From: Larus michahellis
Taxonomy: Eukaryota > Chordata > Aves > Charadriiformes > Laridae
Length of the DNA: 64,000 nt
Assembly (NCBI RefSeq): GCF_964199755.1
Contig: NC_133901.1
Location: 43,431,418-43,495,417, forward strand
Direction of reading: 5' to 3'
In this document: positions 1-28,600 of the stretch, one piece after another
Layout: each line of letters begins with the position of its first letter
Numbering within the stretch: the stretch's first letter is position 1
Translations under genes and position numbers: made by a program
The notes under the pieces: model-generated
Seen by the model: the letters and a program-made list of their open reading frames with translations, nothing else
The model's database searches: none
What the model was told of the DNA's origin: nothing

Positions 1-17887
<17,887 letters not shown>

Positions 17888-17969
17888 TCCTGCATTTCTT
17901 TTGATATCTTTTGTTGAGTACAGAAATTGAAGCCACTTGGGGGCACTTATGGAGCCTCACGCCTCAGTT

Positions 17970-20529
17970 CTGGAAATAGAAAAGATTTAAAGTCCAGTCA
18001 GTACCCATTATTTACTACCACAATGTACATGGGGAGTATTCCCTGCGCAAGCACACACAAAAGCTTCAGAATGCAAAACTGAAGAGAAATAGGAGTACAA
18101 CATTCAAAAGTAGCTGAACTGAGCCCTGTGGAGATTGCTTTGACATTCTCTTTGTCTCATTTTGCTATAAATTTCTTTGTCCAGAACTATCTGATGCACA
18201 TAAATGGTTCCTTCTCAACATGGTTTATTTTGTCACTCTAATTTACTTCAATTTACTTCACAATGCATTGTGCCGTGATCTGCACGTTTTGTATTAATGT
18301 TTTATGTTAGCTGGAGGAAAGAGGTGACTTTTCTTTCAATGTATTTATGTCAACACAGGTAATAGTGGTTGCAGTTTTCTATCTAAGGATCTTCTATGTC
18401 CTCCTCTTACCATTTTATATGAAAGCACTGCAGTCTTTAAATGTATTTGTCATCGCATGGTTCCAAGGACACAGTGAGGTGCTGTCATCTCCGTGTTAAA
18501 GATGTGGAAAGGAGCTTGATGGAAACGTGCCTTTGCCCCCTGCAGGCTAAAAGCTCGCAGGGTGCCAGTGCTTTGGGGCATAGTTGTAGCTGTGAGACCC
18601 GGTAAGCCTGCCTAGGTTGGCAGGCTGGCTGTGGGCGGACTGGGAGGGGAGGCATACACTGCATTTCAGCTGCTTCTCACAGCAGTCTTCCCAAATAGCA
18701 TATACCTATCCAGGGAGAGAGCTTAACCTGCCAAAAGTCACTGAAGTTATCTGTGACAGAGCAAACACTTCCACTTGTGGCTCTCTGGTATTGTGCTTAT
18801 CCTGGTTTTTACTTCTAAAGGTGCCTCTTATTCATTTTCTGTACAAGAATAAACTATATGGTGCACATATTTCTTCCAATGTAATAGTGCTCACACCAAG
18901 CAGTTGTCCTTCAATTACAGTGGTACAGCTAAAGCAGAGTAAGTTCTGTGTGTTCATTCAGGTCTTGATGGATCACGGGGTGGGTTTTTTTGTTCGTTTT
19001 GGGGTTTTTTTTTAAATTACTTTGTGTGTATGCAAAATATAAAACACAGCATGTGTTAGACTAAGTAGAAAAGAATGTCATATTTCCTTTCTGAAACCCT
19101 TAGGACACTTGAATTATTTCTAAAACAGCTTTTAAAAAACAATTTGGATAAAAACCTACAGTGTATGAAAGTGAAGAGTTTTGGTTAGCAACGGGCAGGG
19201 ATAGCTGTGCATTATTCCTCTTCTGAGGAACTGGCTTGGCTATTCCAGCCTTGTGGCTTCTGCATGGCTCTGCCAATGTGTATGTGGTCGCTGACATCTT
19301 GTGCTGATCCTGTCCTCTCCCTGTCCTGCACTGGCTGCCAGTGGGGCCATGTGCTGTGAAGTAGGTTGGATAAGGTTGAGAGATGTCCCTGGGGCCCTGC
19401 AATGAGCCACACAGCAAACTCATGTTGATCTGTCATCTGCTCACTATTTCAACCCAGGTGAGAGACAATTTCCCTCGTGGAAAGGCCACGTTAACCCGCT
19501 GTGCTGCTCCGCTCCCTCTCGTGTGCTGTCCAGGTCTCATCGCTTAGCCCTGTGCTCTACTCCAAGCAACACAGGTTCAAAGCACTTCAAATAATGGACG
19601 TGTCCTGTAACTCTGGGAAGACTGGGGCTTTCCCAGTTGTTTGTGGGCTGGCCTCGGCTCACCACCTGTGTTCAAATACAGAGCCCCTAAATCTGTATTT
19701 CCCTAAAGAAAAAATCCTGCCAGTATTCTTCTCACTGGGACTTTTGTTCTTTCGTTCCTTACCTTTTTTTGTCAAACTGAAATATGGAGTCACACCAACC
19801 ACACATCCCTACTGGCTCTGTGTCTGTGGGAAATGCTACTAATAACAGACTCACGTATCTGTAAAATCAGTGTGATAAAGGGTTTGGAGATGGTAGGCTG
19901 AACTATACTTTTCTTTGTCATGGGGATGAACTGAGGCTTTGTCTCTGGTTCAAGTGCTGCCAGCTTAGCATCATGCCCATTGCTGTATTTGCTTAATAAA
20001 GGACAAGGAAACTGGCACAAGAGAAAATCCTGCAGAAATTCAGGAGGACTTAAAAGTTACTCACTTGGATGGCTCAGAGGTCCATTGTCAAAGTTATTAA
20101 GAAAAAAAAAATAATCCTAGCTTTTTTTATTTACAGATGGCTTAGCTGGAGGGCTGGGGTGAGCAGCTTAGCAGGGTGGCTGCAAGTCACGGCAGGCTGG
20201 GGAGCCGGGTGGCGTTCCCCACAGCTCAAAGCATCAGCTCAAATCCACAAAAAAAGGCACTGATCTCTCCGTTAGCACATAGCAGAGGATGGAAATAAGC
20301 CCCTGTGCTTATACTCCAGTTCTCCATACACTGCGGACTCAGGAAGCAGCTTGTGGTATATAACGTCGCTAGGGCATCACACTCAGCCCCCATCTATTCA
20401 TCCTCACTCTTAGTGTTATCAAGAAGATAAGAAAGATAAGCTTAAAGCTCTCAGGAATCTATGCTTAAAGTTAAGAGCAATGTATGCATTATCAGGAACA
20501 GATGTGTGAAGTGTGCTCTGCTATGGCCG
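17970..20529 (-). other. CHAT: CHAT 5' intron, between CpG island and start exon
   Basis: About 2.6 kb of ordinary intronic sequence. A short direct repeat of aatttacttc lies at about 18240-18262. A 132-codon plus-strand frame (18617-19015) has no recognisable domain and is taken as chance. GC content rises toward the island at 20.5 kb. Confidence 0.6.
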
Positions 20530-20843
20530 TTGACGTTAGGAGCGGAGCCGGGAGCCGCCCTGTCGCCTCCCGTAAGCTCCCTGCGGGCCGCCGCAGCGGC
20601 GGGGTCCGTCGCGGAGCGCTCTCGCTCCGCCGGAGGCTGCCGGCGCGCCCCAGCCCCGGCGGAGCCCCTTCCCTCCCGAGCCGCTGATCCGTGGGTGGGT
20701 GCCGCCAGCGCCGCGGAGTTTGGCGAGGGGAGCCCGTCCGGCTCGGTTCCGCGGAACCCGCCGCCCCCGCTCCCGGGCCCGCTGTTTTCCCTCCCCGGCA
20801 CTTGTAGCCGCGCCGTCGGGGCGCGCAGCCCGCTCGCCCATAC

Positions 20844-21100
20844 CTGCTCGTCGGGGCGCTCCGCAGCGGCTGCTGGGCGGGCTCCGCGCGTCGCGACGGC
20901 TCTGTCCAAGGTACCACCGCCTCCTCAGCGGCCAGGTCCCCTCTGGGCGGGGGCGTGCGGAGCGCGGCTCGTCCCCGCCGCTGCCTGGCTCCTCCCCGCC
21001 CGGCCCGGCCGGGCCCGGCCCTGCCTGCCCCGCCCGCTGCGCGCAACAGGCGCCACCGCCCTCCTTCCGCGCGCGGGCCGCCGCGCTTGTCTGGCCCCGT
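20844..21100 (-). other. CHAT: Candidate non-coding CHAT first exon (second, downstream)
   Basis: The donor CAG|gtatggg sets a 3' end at 20844. The upstream limit is unknown and given only as a rough extent. By order it would be a second alternative first exon in the same island. Confidence 0.25.
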
Positions 21101-21416
21101 CTGCAGGCTGTGCCGCGCCGTCGCACCGGCGCCGGCTCGCCCCATGACGGCTGTGTCCCGGGAGGGCGGGCGGGAGGTGCCGGGCAGAGCCGGGATCACC
21201 CACACCCGTACCGCTGTCGGGGTCAGACGAGAGGCTCCCCGGCGGCGGCGGCAAGGGGAGCCCGTGAGGGTTACAGCTTTCGGTGACCCGCTTTACCACG
21301 GGGGTTGTCACCAGTGTCGAGCAGTGTCGCGGCGGGGCATCCTGCAGCTGCTGAAAGCTCCGTGGCCAAGGGGGCGGGCGGCGCTGCCGGCACGGCGGCC
21401 GGGGGCGGCGGCGGTG

Positions 21417-21452
21417 CCGGCGGCGGTGCCGGCGGCGGTGCCGGCAGGGGCC
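21417..21452 (+). repeat. Three perfect 12-bp GC repeats
   Basis: The unit ggcggcggtgcc occurs three times in tandem within the CpG island. Likely unstable in length. Confidence 0.9.
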
Positions 21453-21559
21453 CGGGCGCTGCGGGAGCTGCCCTGGGGCCGGCAGCGGGCTGTGCCGGGG
21501 CGAGAGCGGCGGCGGCCCCGGGGAGGCTGACCAGCGGAGGCGTCGCCGGTGCCACTTAC

Positions 21560-21815
21560 CGCAAGGAGGGCGGCTGCGATTTAGGGAAGCGGGGCTCAGC
21601 TCCTACTGAGGTGCCAATCGCTCTTTCGCCAAACCCGCCGTGCCGAAGCACCGCCGCAGTGCTGTCGTGATATGTGCGCATCCTGAGCAGCGACTCGGCT
21701 GCCCCGACGGGAGCTGCAGCGCGGAGGGGCCGCGCCTCCCGCGCAGCTCGGCGGAACCGAGGAGCGGTTTCTCCGCGGCTCCTTCGCGGCGCCCAGCTCT
21801 CCAGGGAGGGGTGGG
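21560..21815 (-). other. CHAT: Candidate non-coding CHAT first exon (M-like)
   Basis: The 3' end at 21560 is set by the strong donor GCG|gtaagtgg on minus. The 5' end is a guess, placed about 30 nt downstream of the TATA-like sequence at about 21841-21851. It would splice to the acceptor at 17970. No in-frame extension of ChAT is possible, because the TGA at 17959-17957 lies between. Confidence 0.4.
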
Positions 21816-21830
21816 AGCTCTTCAATAGTT

Positions 21831-22458
21831 GCTGTGTCCGTTTATGTATTTTTTCCCCCCTCTTGAGATGATAAGTCATTTATTTTGTTTCCTAATGAGC
21901 TAGGAATTTAAACAAACGATTTTATTTTATATCAAGATAAATTTACAGTGCAAAATATGCACCCTGGTTCTATTGTGGTTGGATCGAAGGTTTCCACTTT
22001 TTGCAAAGCTTTGAATGAAACACTTCACCTATCTTTTGTTTTGTTTAATCCCTGTCGGCTACCCTGAGGTGGGCACATTGCAATTGGGGCAGCATTCAGC
22101 ACCAAGAAAGGCTTTTACCAGTGTTGTGTCTCTAACTGCTGGTAGTGTAATTTTTGGAATAATCGGAAATTGAAATTAACGATTGTGAGAATTAAAATTA
22201 AATTCGCGTGAGAATACAAGGAGTTGGTTTTAGGCGATCGATAGCATGTTTGCAGTGCGATGTTGTTTGCTTGGACCCGTTAACATATGTTTTAAAGAAT
22301 GAATGAGAACATTTTGTACCGGGCTTTTCTCCTGGGCAATTTTGGTAACCGATGAGGTTTCTGTTACAAGGAATTGTTACCGTAGGGGTTACACTGAGCA
22401 CAACTATCTTCCCTCCCTCAAGCAGCCCTCAACAATGAAACAAAGACAATCGATCCCC
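21831..22458. other. AT-rich spacer between CpG island and SLC18A3 3' end
   Basis: About 630 bases whose composition changes sharply from the adjoining island. It contains an RE1-like half-site (22095-22115) but no recognised exon. Confidence 0.6.
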
Positions 22459-23120
22459 TTCAATTCCATTTATTCAGATCGTATTATTCTTGTAGTTTGG
22501 ACTTCAACATAATACAGCATATTGCACTTACCAGAGAGCAGCACAAGAGAGAGAAAAAAAAGTACAATACTTCAATTTATTCCCAAGGAAGAGTAAGACG
22601 TTGTAATAGTTGTTGCTCTTCTTAAATATATGAAACCAACTGAAAATCTAAGTATATGTACACAAGATTTACTAAGTCCCTGAATATGCCATTCAAAATT
22701 TTACACAGACTTTTTTGCTTTTATTTTTTACAGAGATATACAGTATGTCACACATAGTTTCAGCTTGAGAAAACTTTGCACAATTATACCCCACCTGTGA
22801 GGCTGTTGGGTTTTTTGTTTTGTTTTGTTGCTGGCGCTTTTTTTTGGAAGGATCCCACCCAGATTTATGCCAATGATTATTCAGATAACTTTCTTTAGGA
22901 TTGTCCCCTCTATTTCCCACCTCCACCTTGACAGAATGCTGAAGGAAATACTGATTAAAAATAAGTCTAGAAGAAGAAAGCCATTACATCATGACAAAGG
23001 TTAAACTGTATATATTGCACGTTGGTACAGAAACATAATGCAATAACACTTTCATCCCCCCCCTTTTCATTTCTCCCACATGCCCCTCCTTGCTCCTGGG
23101 GCTGGGATGTGTGGGGGAAC
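22459..23120 (-). other. SLC18A3: SLC18A3 3' UTR with three AATAAA signals
   Basis: Downstream of the VAChT stop, the minus strand carries AATAAA at 22725-22720, 22581-22576 and 22464-22459, 396-657 nt after the stop codon. Which signal is used cannot be told; alternative polyadenylation is possible. Confidence 0.65.
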
Positions 23121-24713
23121 CTAACTGTACTCATAGTCTGATGAGTCCTCCTCGGACACCCCTGTCAGGTCTCTGCGGTAGGAGTCCATGCTGTTCTCCT
23201 CCATCTCACCCACTGGCCGGAGGCTTTTCCCCATGCCTTTGCACTCCTCCATTTTGATGGTGTCATAGAGTCCCTTAGGTCCTTCTTCAAGGAGGATGTT
23301 CCTCTCCGAGTGAGAGGGTTTCATTTGGCAGACGTTTTTGAGGAAGAGGAGGACAGGGGCATAAAGCACATTGGCGAGCCCCATGCCCAGGTTGAGCTGT
23401 GCGAAGCCCATGGTGTGCACAATCTGGCCGGCCACGATGGGCCCCAGGGCATACGCCACAGAGTAGGAGATGTCTGCAATGGCATAGACACTGCCATAGA
23501 CAGAGACGTGGCGCACGTCCACCAGGAAGGCCAGGGTGGGCAGCAGGGCCGTGTCCACCAGGGCGATGCCAAAGCAGATGCCGCAGAGGGGAATGATGAC
23601 TTGCCCAAAATTCCTGCAGGCTGGTACCAGGCAGGAGCTGGCGCCAATGATGGCCATGCCCAGGGCCCCATAAAACCACTGGAGGTGGGGGTACGCGGCA
23701 GCCAGCCGGACGGTGACGTAGACACCCAGCACGTGGGGGAAGAAGGCGGGGAGCCAGGTGAGGCCCACCTCCCACTCGCTGGCCCCCATGGAGTCCTTCA
23801 TCCAGTTGGCGATGGTGGGCTCCAGGAAGGCCAGGGGGATGTTGCAGGTGGCCAGGGCCCCCGCCACCACGGCGATGTAAGGGTCGATCATGAGGCGGTG
23901 AATGGGGGTGCCGACGGGCATGTTGGCCCGCGCCCCGGTGGCGCAGGGAGGCGCCAGGGCCAGCAGCAGCAGCCCGTCGAGGAGGCAGACGCAGGCCAGC
24001 ACCAGGAAGGGCACCCTCTTGCCGGCGAACTCGTAGAGGACGCCGCCGAAGGGGGGGGCGGCCAGGCTGCCGAAGGAGATGCAGGCCAGCGCCGTGCCCA
24101 GGGCGCGGCTCCGCGCCGGCTCCTCGGCGTAGCGGTCGGCGATGAGGGCGATGCCGGCCGTGTCGGCGAAGGCCGAGCCCAGCCCCTGCAGGCTGCGCGC
24201 AGCGAAGAGCGTCGCGTAGTTCTCGGCGAAGGCGAAGGTGGAGGTGGAGAGGAACATGACGGCTAGCCCGGCCAGCAGCGGCACCTCGTAGCCCACGCGG
24301 TCGATGAGAGTGCCGCTGAGCGGGTTCACCAGCAGCTGCAGTATAGCCTTGGAGGCGAACAGCACCCCGATCTGCACGTCCTCATTGCCCCCCGCCGCCG
24401 GCGGGTACCGCGCCGGCAGGAGACTCCGGTTGCCGCCGCCGCTGCCGCTCTCGTTGCCCCCCGCGGGCGCGGACGGGCCGGCGGCGCTCCCCCCGCCGCG
24501 CATGGCCGCGATGTAGTCGGGGATGATGGGCACGATGACCATGTAGAGCATGTTGTCCAGCAGGAGCGCCACGCACACCACCAGCAGCAGCAGCCGCCGC
24601 TGCCGCCGCGCCTCCCCCATGGCGGTGCCCAGCCGCCGCCGCCGCTCGCCCACCGCCTCCGAGAGCCGCGCCACGGCGGCCCGCGCCCGACCCGCGCCCT
24701 CCGCCTCCGACAT
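23121..24713 (-). CDS. SLC18A3: Vesicular acetylcholine transporter VAChT (single-exon CDS)
   Basis: VAChT exchanges luminal protons for cytosolic acetylcholine to fill synaptic vesicles. It is a 12-TM major facilitator (DHA1/SLC18) protein. The CDS is 530 codons without an intron; human VAChT is 532 aa. The start ATG 24713 (A at -3) gives [20 protein letters not shown], the avian counterpart of human MESAEPAGQARAA; no in-frame ATG lies upstream. TM1 (about 41-69) contains Asp53. The luminal loop has two N-glycosylation sites, N87 (NES) and N95 (NRS). [13 protein letters not shown] (about 173-185) is a hallmark segment. The cytosolic tail has SERNILLEE (about 469-477), equivalent to the mammalian Ser-dileucine trafficking signal, and ends in an acidic Tyr-rich stretch (DSSDYEYS). 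The gene sits inside the CHAT 5' intron on the same strand. The first 500 bases are extremely GC-rich. Confidence 0.98.
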   Translation of the reverse strand: MSEAEGAGRARAAVARLSEAVGERRRRLGTAMGEARRQRRLLLLVVCVALLLDNMLYMVIVPIIPDYIAAMRGGGSAAGPSAPAGGNESGSGGGNRSLLPARYPPAAGGNEDVQIGVLFASKAILQLLVNPLSGTLIDRVGYEVPLLAGLAVMFLSTSTFAFAENYATLFAARSLQGLGSAFADTAGIALIADRYAEEPARSRALGTALACISFGSLAAPPFGGVLYEFAGKRVPFLVLACVCLLDGLLLLALAPPCATGARANMPVGTPIHRLMIDPYIAVVAGALATCNIPLAFLEPTIANWMKDSMGASEWEVGLTWLPAFFPHVLGVYVTVRLAAAYPHLQWFYGALGMAIIGASSCLVPACRNFGQVIIPLCGICFGIALVDTALLPTLAFLVDVRHVSVYGSVYAIADISYSVAYALGPIVAGQIVHTMGFAQLNLGMGLANVLYAPVLLFLKNVCQMKPSHSERNILLEEGPKGLYDTIKMEECKGMGKSLRPVGEMEENSMDSYRRDLTGVSEEDSSDYEYS

Positions 24714-24802
24714 CGTCCTCAGCGCCGCCGCCGCCCCGCCGCCGCCGCCCGCATGGGGCACGGCGGGGGCGGCCCCGCCGCCGCCGCCGCCCGAGCCGCC
24801 GC

Positions 24803-24871
24803 TCACCTCCCGGCGGCCGCCGCCAGCCCGCGCCGCCACTGCCAGGCGGCTCCGAGGGGCCGGCCCTCCAT
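24803..24871 (-). other. Upstream ORF in the R exon (22 codons)
   Basis: ATG 24871 opens [20 protein letters not shown] and closes at a TGA (24805-24803) that overlaps the R-exon splice donor. In unspliced (VAChT) RNA it ends 89 nt before the VAChT ATG. After the predicted CHAT splice it would run on four more codons to the TGA at 17959-17957. Confidence 0.55.
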
Positions 24872-24900
24872 CACCACACTAATAAGCGCCGCGCACGGAA
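24807..24900 (-). other. CHAT: Predicted R-type first exon shared by CHAT and SLC18A3
   Basis: The minus strand carries a near-consensus donor GGGAG|gtgagc with its exon end at 24807, 93 nt upstream of the VAChT start codon. Splicing from here to the acceptor at 17970 removes the whole VAChT gene and yields CHAT mRNA; leaving it unspliced yields VAChT mRNA. The 5' end is unknown (about 24900 is a placeholder). The exon contains the upstream ATG at 24871. Confidence 0.6.
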
Positions 24901-25680
24901 ACCCCACCCGCCCCCGCCACCGCGCCGGCCCCGCGCCCCCCCGCAGCCCGCCCGGCCCGGCCCCGCCGCCCGCCCGCCCGCCCTCCGCGCCCCGCCCCGC
25001 TCCGCTCCGCTGTACCGCGCCGGCGGCGACAGGTCTGCCCGGCTGCAGTAAGGGGGCTGTGGCGCGGGGCTGCCGCCTGTCCCTGCTCGGCCCGGGGGTG
25101 TGCCTGGGGGGGGCGGCGGCCCCACCCCCGAGGCGGGGGCCCGCCAGCAGTTCTCGCCGCCCCGACGGCGCGGCTGCCCGCGGACCCATGGGCGGCGCTG
25201 GTAGCGGCCCCGGCTCCCCTGGCAGCCCCCTCGGACCGCTCACTCCGTCGTTTCCCTCTGGGCGTGAACGGCGCGGGGGTAGCGGGCCCGGTCCGACGTG
25301 CGCCCGCCGGTGTTGCCGGCAGCGCTCCCGTGTCCTCGCGGCCCTGCGCCGCCGTTGACCCCGGAGGGGCGGTCCGGAGCCCGGCTCGCCTGCAGGGGTC
25401 GGCGATTACCGCCTCGGTCCCTGCGCGGTGCGAGCACCAAAAGCCCCCAATGCCCCCACGCCGGGGCCGCAAGGAACCGTCATCTGCTCCCCGGCTGCCC
25501 TGTGCCTCCGCGGCGCAGCCCGGCTAACCCGAGCAGCTCGCCGGGACAGCCGGCACAGCTCCGCTGTCCGGGACGCCCCCCCGACGGCGTGGCCGGTCCA
25601 GGGCAAGGCGCGGGGGCGGCTGGGGGAGATCGGGCTAACCGGGAACGGGGCTGAGCCCTGCCCTTCGTCGGGGGGTGTTT

Positions 25681-28600
25681 TATACCCCCGGGGACAGCGC
25701 TCCCACCTCAGAGGCCACTGAAGCCACTTTGGAAAGCAGAGAGCGATACAGTAACCATCTTCCTACATGCGTGCATGTCTGTGTAGCAGTCAGACAAAGA
25801 GCAGGGAAATAATCTTCAAGTGCAGTGGTATTATCTACTTCCCGCATTTTGCTGCAGCTGGAAACTCTGCGGAGCAAGGGCCCTCACTGGGTGCAGAGGC
25901 TTTGGATACTCCTGGCATAAAGCAGAAGGTAGATGTCATTACTCCTGTAGCAGAAATGAGATGAGGGCTGATCCAAGGAGGATCTCTGCAGAAGGCTGTA
26001 TGAAATAACTGGATCTCTCAGCTGAGCAGTTCCTGAGTAGATGTGGAGTTTGGGCGCCTTCATTTGCTTGCGTAGCTGGGCTTCTGTGGCTGAAAGGGAG
26101 ATGATTTATCTGTCAGTTTCTGTATCTTGCTCTGTTGCAAGAAAACTGTCCGGATGGACAGAAAGACTTTAAGATAGAACGCTGCATGGAGTGGCATACA
26201 GATCCGATTGTGCTTACACAGAAGTGGAGTCTTAAAGCACGCTTAAAATAACAAAACCCCTAGACATCCGTATTTTCATTGTTACCATTATTTGTTATTC
26301 ACCTACTACCCCACTGTAAAACTGCAGAAATACACTACTGACAACAGGGACAAAGCTGTTGACCTGGGACTCTAAATAAGCTAGTATCCTAAATGCTTCA
26401 AAAGATCTTTTCAGACTGTAGAAGGAAAGTGTCTGAGAGAATAGAAGAGTACTATTGGAAGGGTACTGAGCTGAAGGCCATGGCTGCTGCACTTGGCTGC
26501 ATGGTTCAGGCTACTTGTCACCTGCGAGATGGATTTAGTTGGGAAAAAAATCCCCAAACACTGCAAAGCCCATCCTCCTCTGGTTTCACAATGCCCATCC
26601 TCTGTTTCCTCAAACAGACCCTGGGGTAGCAGGCTGAAAATATGCTTCTGCGAGGGACTGTGGGCACAGGAGGATCAGCTCCCAGGATGATAAGGAAACG
26701 ATGCACCTCCTGTTTGGGATGGATATCACGTTTGCAGTAAGCGGTAATGGGTTGGGGGCAGATATGACTTTGGATCATTGCTGTGCTTCAGTCAGGAGTA
26801 TTGGAATCTTGGCTCTTACTTGATGAGGCACTTTATTTGATTAAAGTTTCCCTTTTAATCAGAGATATGGCCATTTCCCGTCTCTAAAATGGAATCTGGC
26901 TCTGGGGGTCATGTCTGAATAATAAAGGAACTGGTTCTCTTGTCTCAGGGGAGCTAATATCGAATTTATTACCATCAAGGGAAAGCAGAATTATACTTGT
27001 AAAATGTTGCATAATAAATTTAGCCTTCTTAGTAAATCAAATCAGCAGATACCCTTATCTGCAAGAGATGCGTCATCGCTACGTGAGCTTCTTTGACTAG
27101 ACAGAACTAATGGGGAGAAAACGTACCTTCAAGTGTGGTCAAAGTTGATGGACCCACAGTAAATTAAAGTAAAAAAAAAGTCTCCCTGGTGTTTGGCTTA
27201 GAAACTCAATTATATTTGGGAAGGAACTTCAGGGTGAGATGAGACAACTTTTAAAATCTTATACTTTTATCCCAAACCCAGAGGAAATGATGCTTATTTG
27301 CTTTGAGAGGAGGAATGCAGATGAGGTGATGTACTTCATTTGTCCTTCAGTGCAGAACATGCAGTTTTGGAAAACCACTGTTAATGTCAAGGAGATGGAG
27401 AAGATTTTAGGTCTGTATAAAGAACAGAGTTGACTGCACCAGGACTTCTTACCACTTTCTTTGTTCTAGATGCTGTAGATGCAGGAAAATACAGCTCATG
27501 ATGACTGTTTTCCCATAGAGGAGAATTTATTCTTGAGTCCAAAAAAAAGCCCAGGAAGGGAAATTACATTTAGAATCTTTAAGATTTCAGAAACAACAGA
27601 AAATACATAACACACATACGAGCATGTAAACCTACATGTCTGATCATGGTATCACTTCAAGTTAAACATGAGCAGAAAGTGGGGGTTAGTAAGACCAGTT
27701 GGTCACACTTCTAACTGTTGCTTTAGTTTAGAAAGAAAGATCTACCAACCTTGGGAATTTTGGAAAAATGAGAAAGGTTTCTCTCCAAACATAAAATAAA
27801 TCTGAGTAGTTAAACAGAAAAAATTACTTGTGTACAATCTGTGCTTGCTTGTCCTGCTACCTACTGAATTGATAGTCCTTGCTCTTGGGAATGACAGTTG
27901 TTTTTGACACTGGATCAGGGTGATTTTACAGAGGGAGAGAGAGAAGCAACAACTGCTGTGATGCACTCTGCTGTCAGGAATGGATTTAAGTTAATCGTGC
28001 ATCCTTAGGCATCTTTCTTCCACAGGAGAAAAACTTTTTGCTATGAGGAGTCCAAACACAATGAGTCAGAGAGTTAGAGTTCCTCATGTCTGCAAATTAT
28101 TAATTTTCTTAATAGTCCAAGTACTTAATGTCTGCAATAGAGAGCTTGTCCTCTTAAGGATATGGCAATACTTTTTAGCACTTGGTGCCAAACTAATTGC
28201 ATGTTTCTTTTCTATTTTTAATTTCTGATTAAAAGACCTGATAATCTAATCCTGCTAAATAGGAGAGGCTCACCTAGTTTGAGAAGTATGCTATAATTTT
28301 TAGAAGTGTGGTGGAGGAAAAGGGAGGAAACAGAAGGTAAAGTCCATTTTCAACAACTTAATTTCAAAAGCATTTTTGTGCACAAAATAGTGGGGCTGTC
28401 AAGCAGAGAAGAATTAATTATTGCCGTGAGTGGAATTATTGAGAAAACATTGGCTATTTTGCTTTAGCCATTAACATATTCCTGTATGTCAGTGGTAGTT
28501 GAGCTTCCTGCCCTTAGCTGGGCACTAAAATCTTTGTTCCCAAGGCAGACAGACACATGGGTGCAGGCAGAAGCACAGAAAGGCACACACAGGAGCTTTG

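Larger units (their letters stand above)
20530..21830 (-). promoter_or_regulatory. CHAT: CpG island: candidate N/M-type promoter region of CHAT
   Basis: About 1.3 kb of very GC- and CpG-rich DNA between the VAChT 3' end and the CHAT start exon, where mammals carry the N and M alternative first exons. Two good minus-strand donors lie inside: GCG|gtaagt (donor at 21559) and CAG|gtatgg (donor at 20843). A TATA-like aaatacataaa is read on minus at about 21841-21851, upstream of the first donor. Long open frames on both strands here are a by-product of base composition. Island limits are approximate; promoter activity is inferred from position and composition. Confidence 0.6.
24714..25680 (-). promoter_or_regulatory. 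CpG island: shared VAChT / R-type CHAT promoter region
   Basis: GC- and CpG-dense DNA directly upstream of the VAChT ATG, continuous with the GC-rich 5' part of its CDS. No strong TATA box is obvious. In mammals this position holds the R promoter and the shared R exon of the cholinergic locus. A splice donor at 24806 supports the same arrangement here. Island limits are by eye. Confidence 0.7.

Noticed and set aside
18617-19015. 132-codon plus-strand frame in the CHAT 5' intron
   Set aside because: Low-complexity hydrophobic C-terminus made from T-rich DNA; no domain, no partner splice sites.
20451-21555. Several 120-237 codon open frames on both strands
   Set aside because: All lie in the CpG island, overlap each other in different frames, are Ala/Arg/Pro/Gly-rich and have no recognisable domain. 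Stop codons are simply rare at this GC content.
23310-24266. 318-codon open frame on plus
   Set aside because: It is the exact antisense of the VAChT CDS. Its composition (Gly/His/Asp-rich) follows from GC-rich complementary codons, and it has no domain.
24714-24839. Upstream in-frame extension of VAChT
   Set aside because: The frame is open, but its first codon at 24839 is GTG and not ATG. The region is Gly/Ala-rich, crosses the R-exon donor and does not match VAChT N-termini, which start at MSEAEG here.
25692-25700. REST/NRSE right half-site (ggacagcgc) upstream of the R exon
   Set aside because: It sits where the mammalian element would be expected, but no left half is found at canonical or extended spacing. 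A 9-base match alone is not enough in GC-rich DNA.
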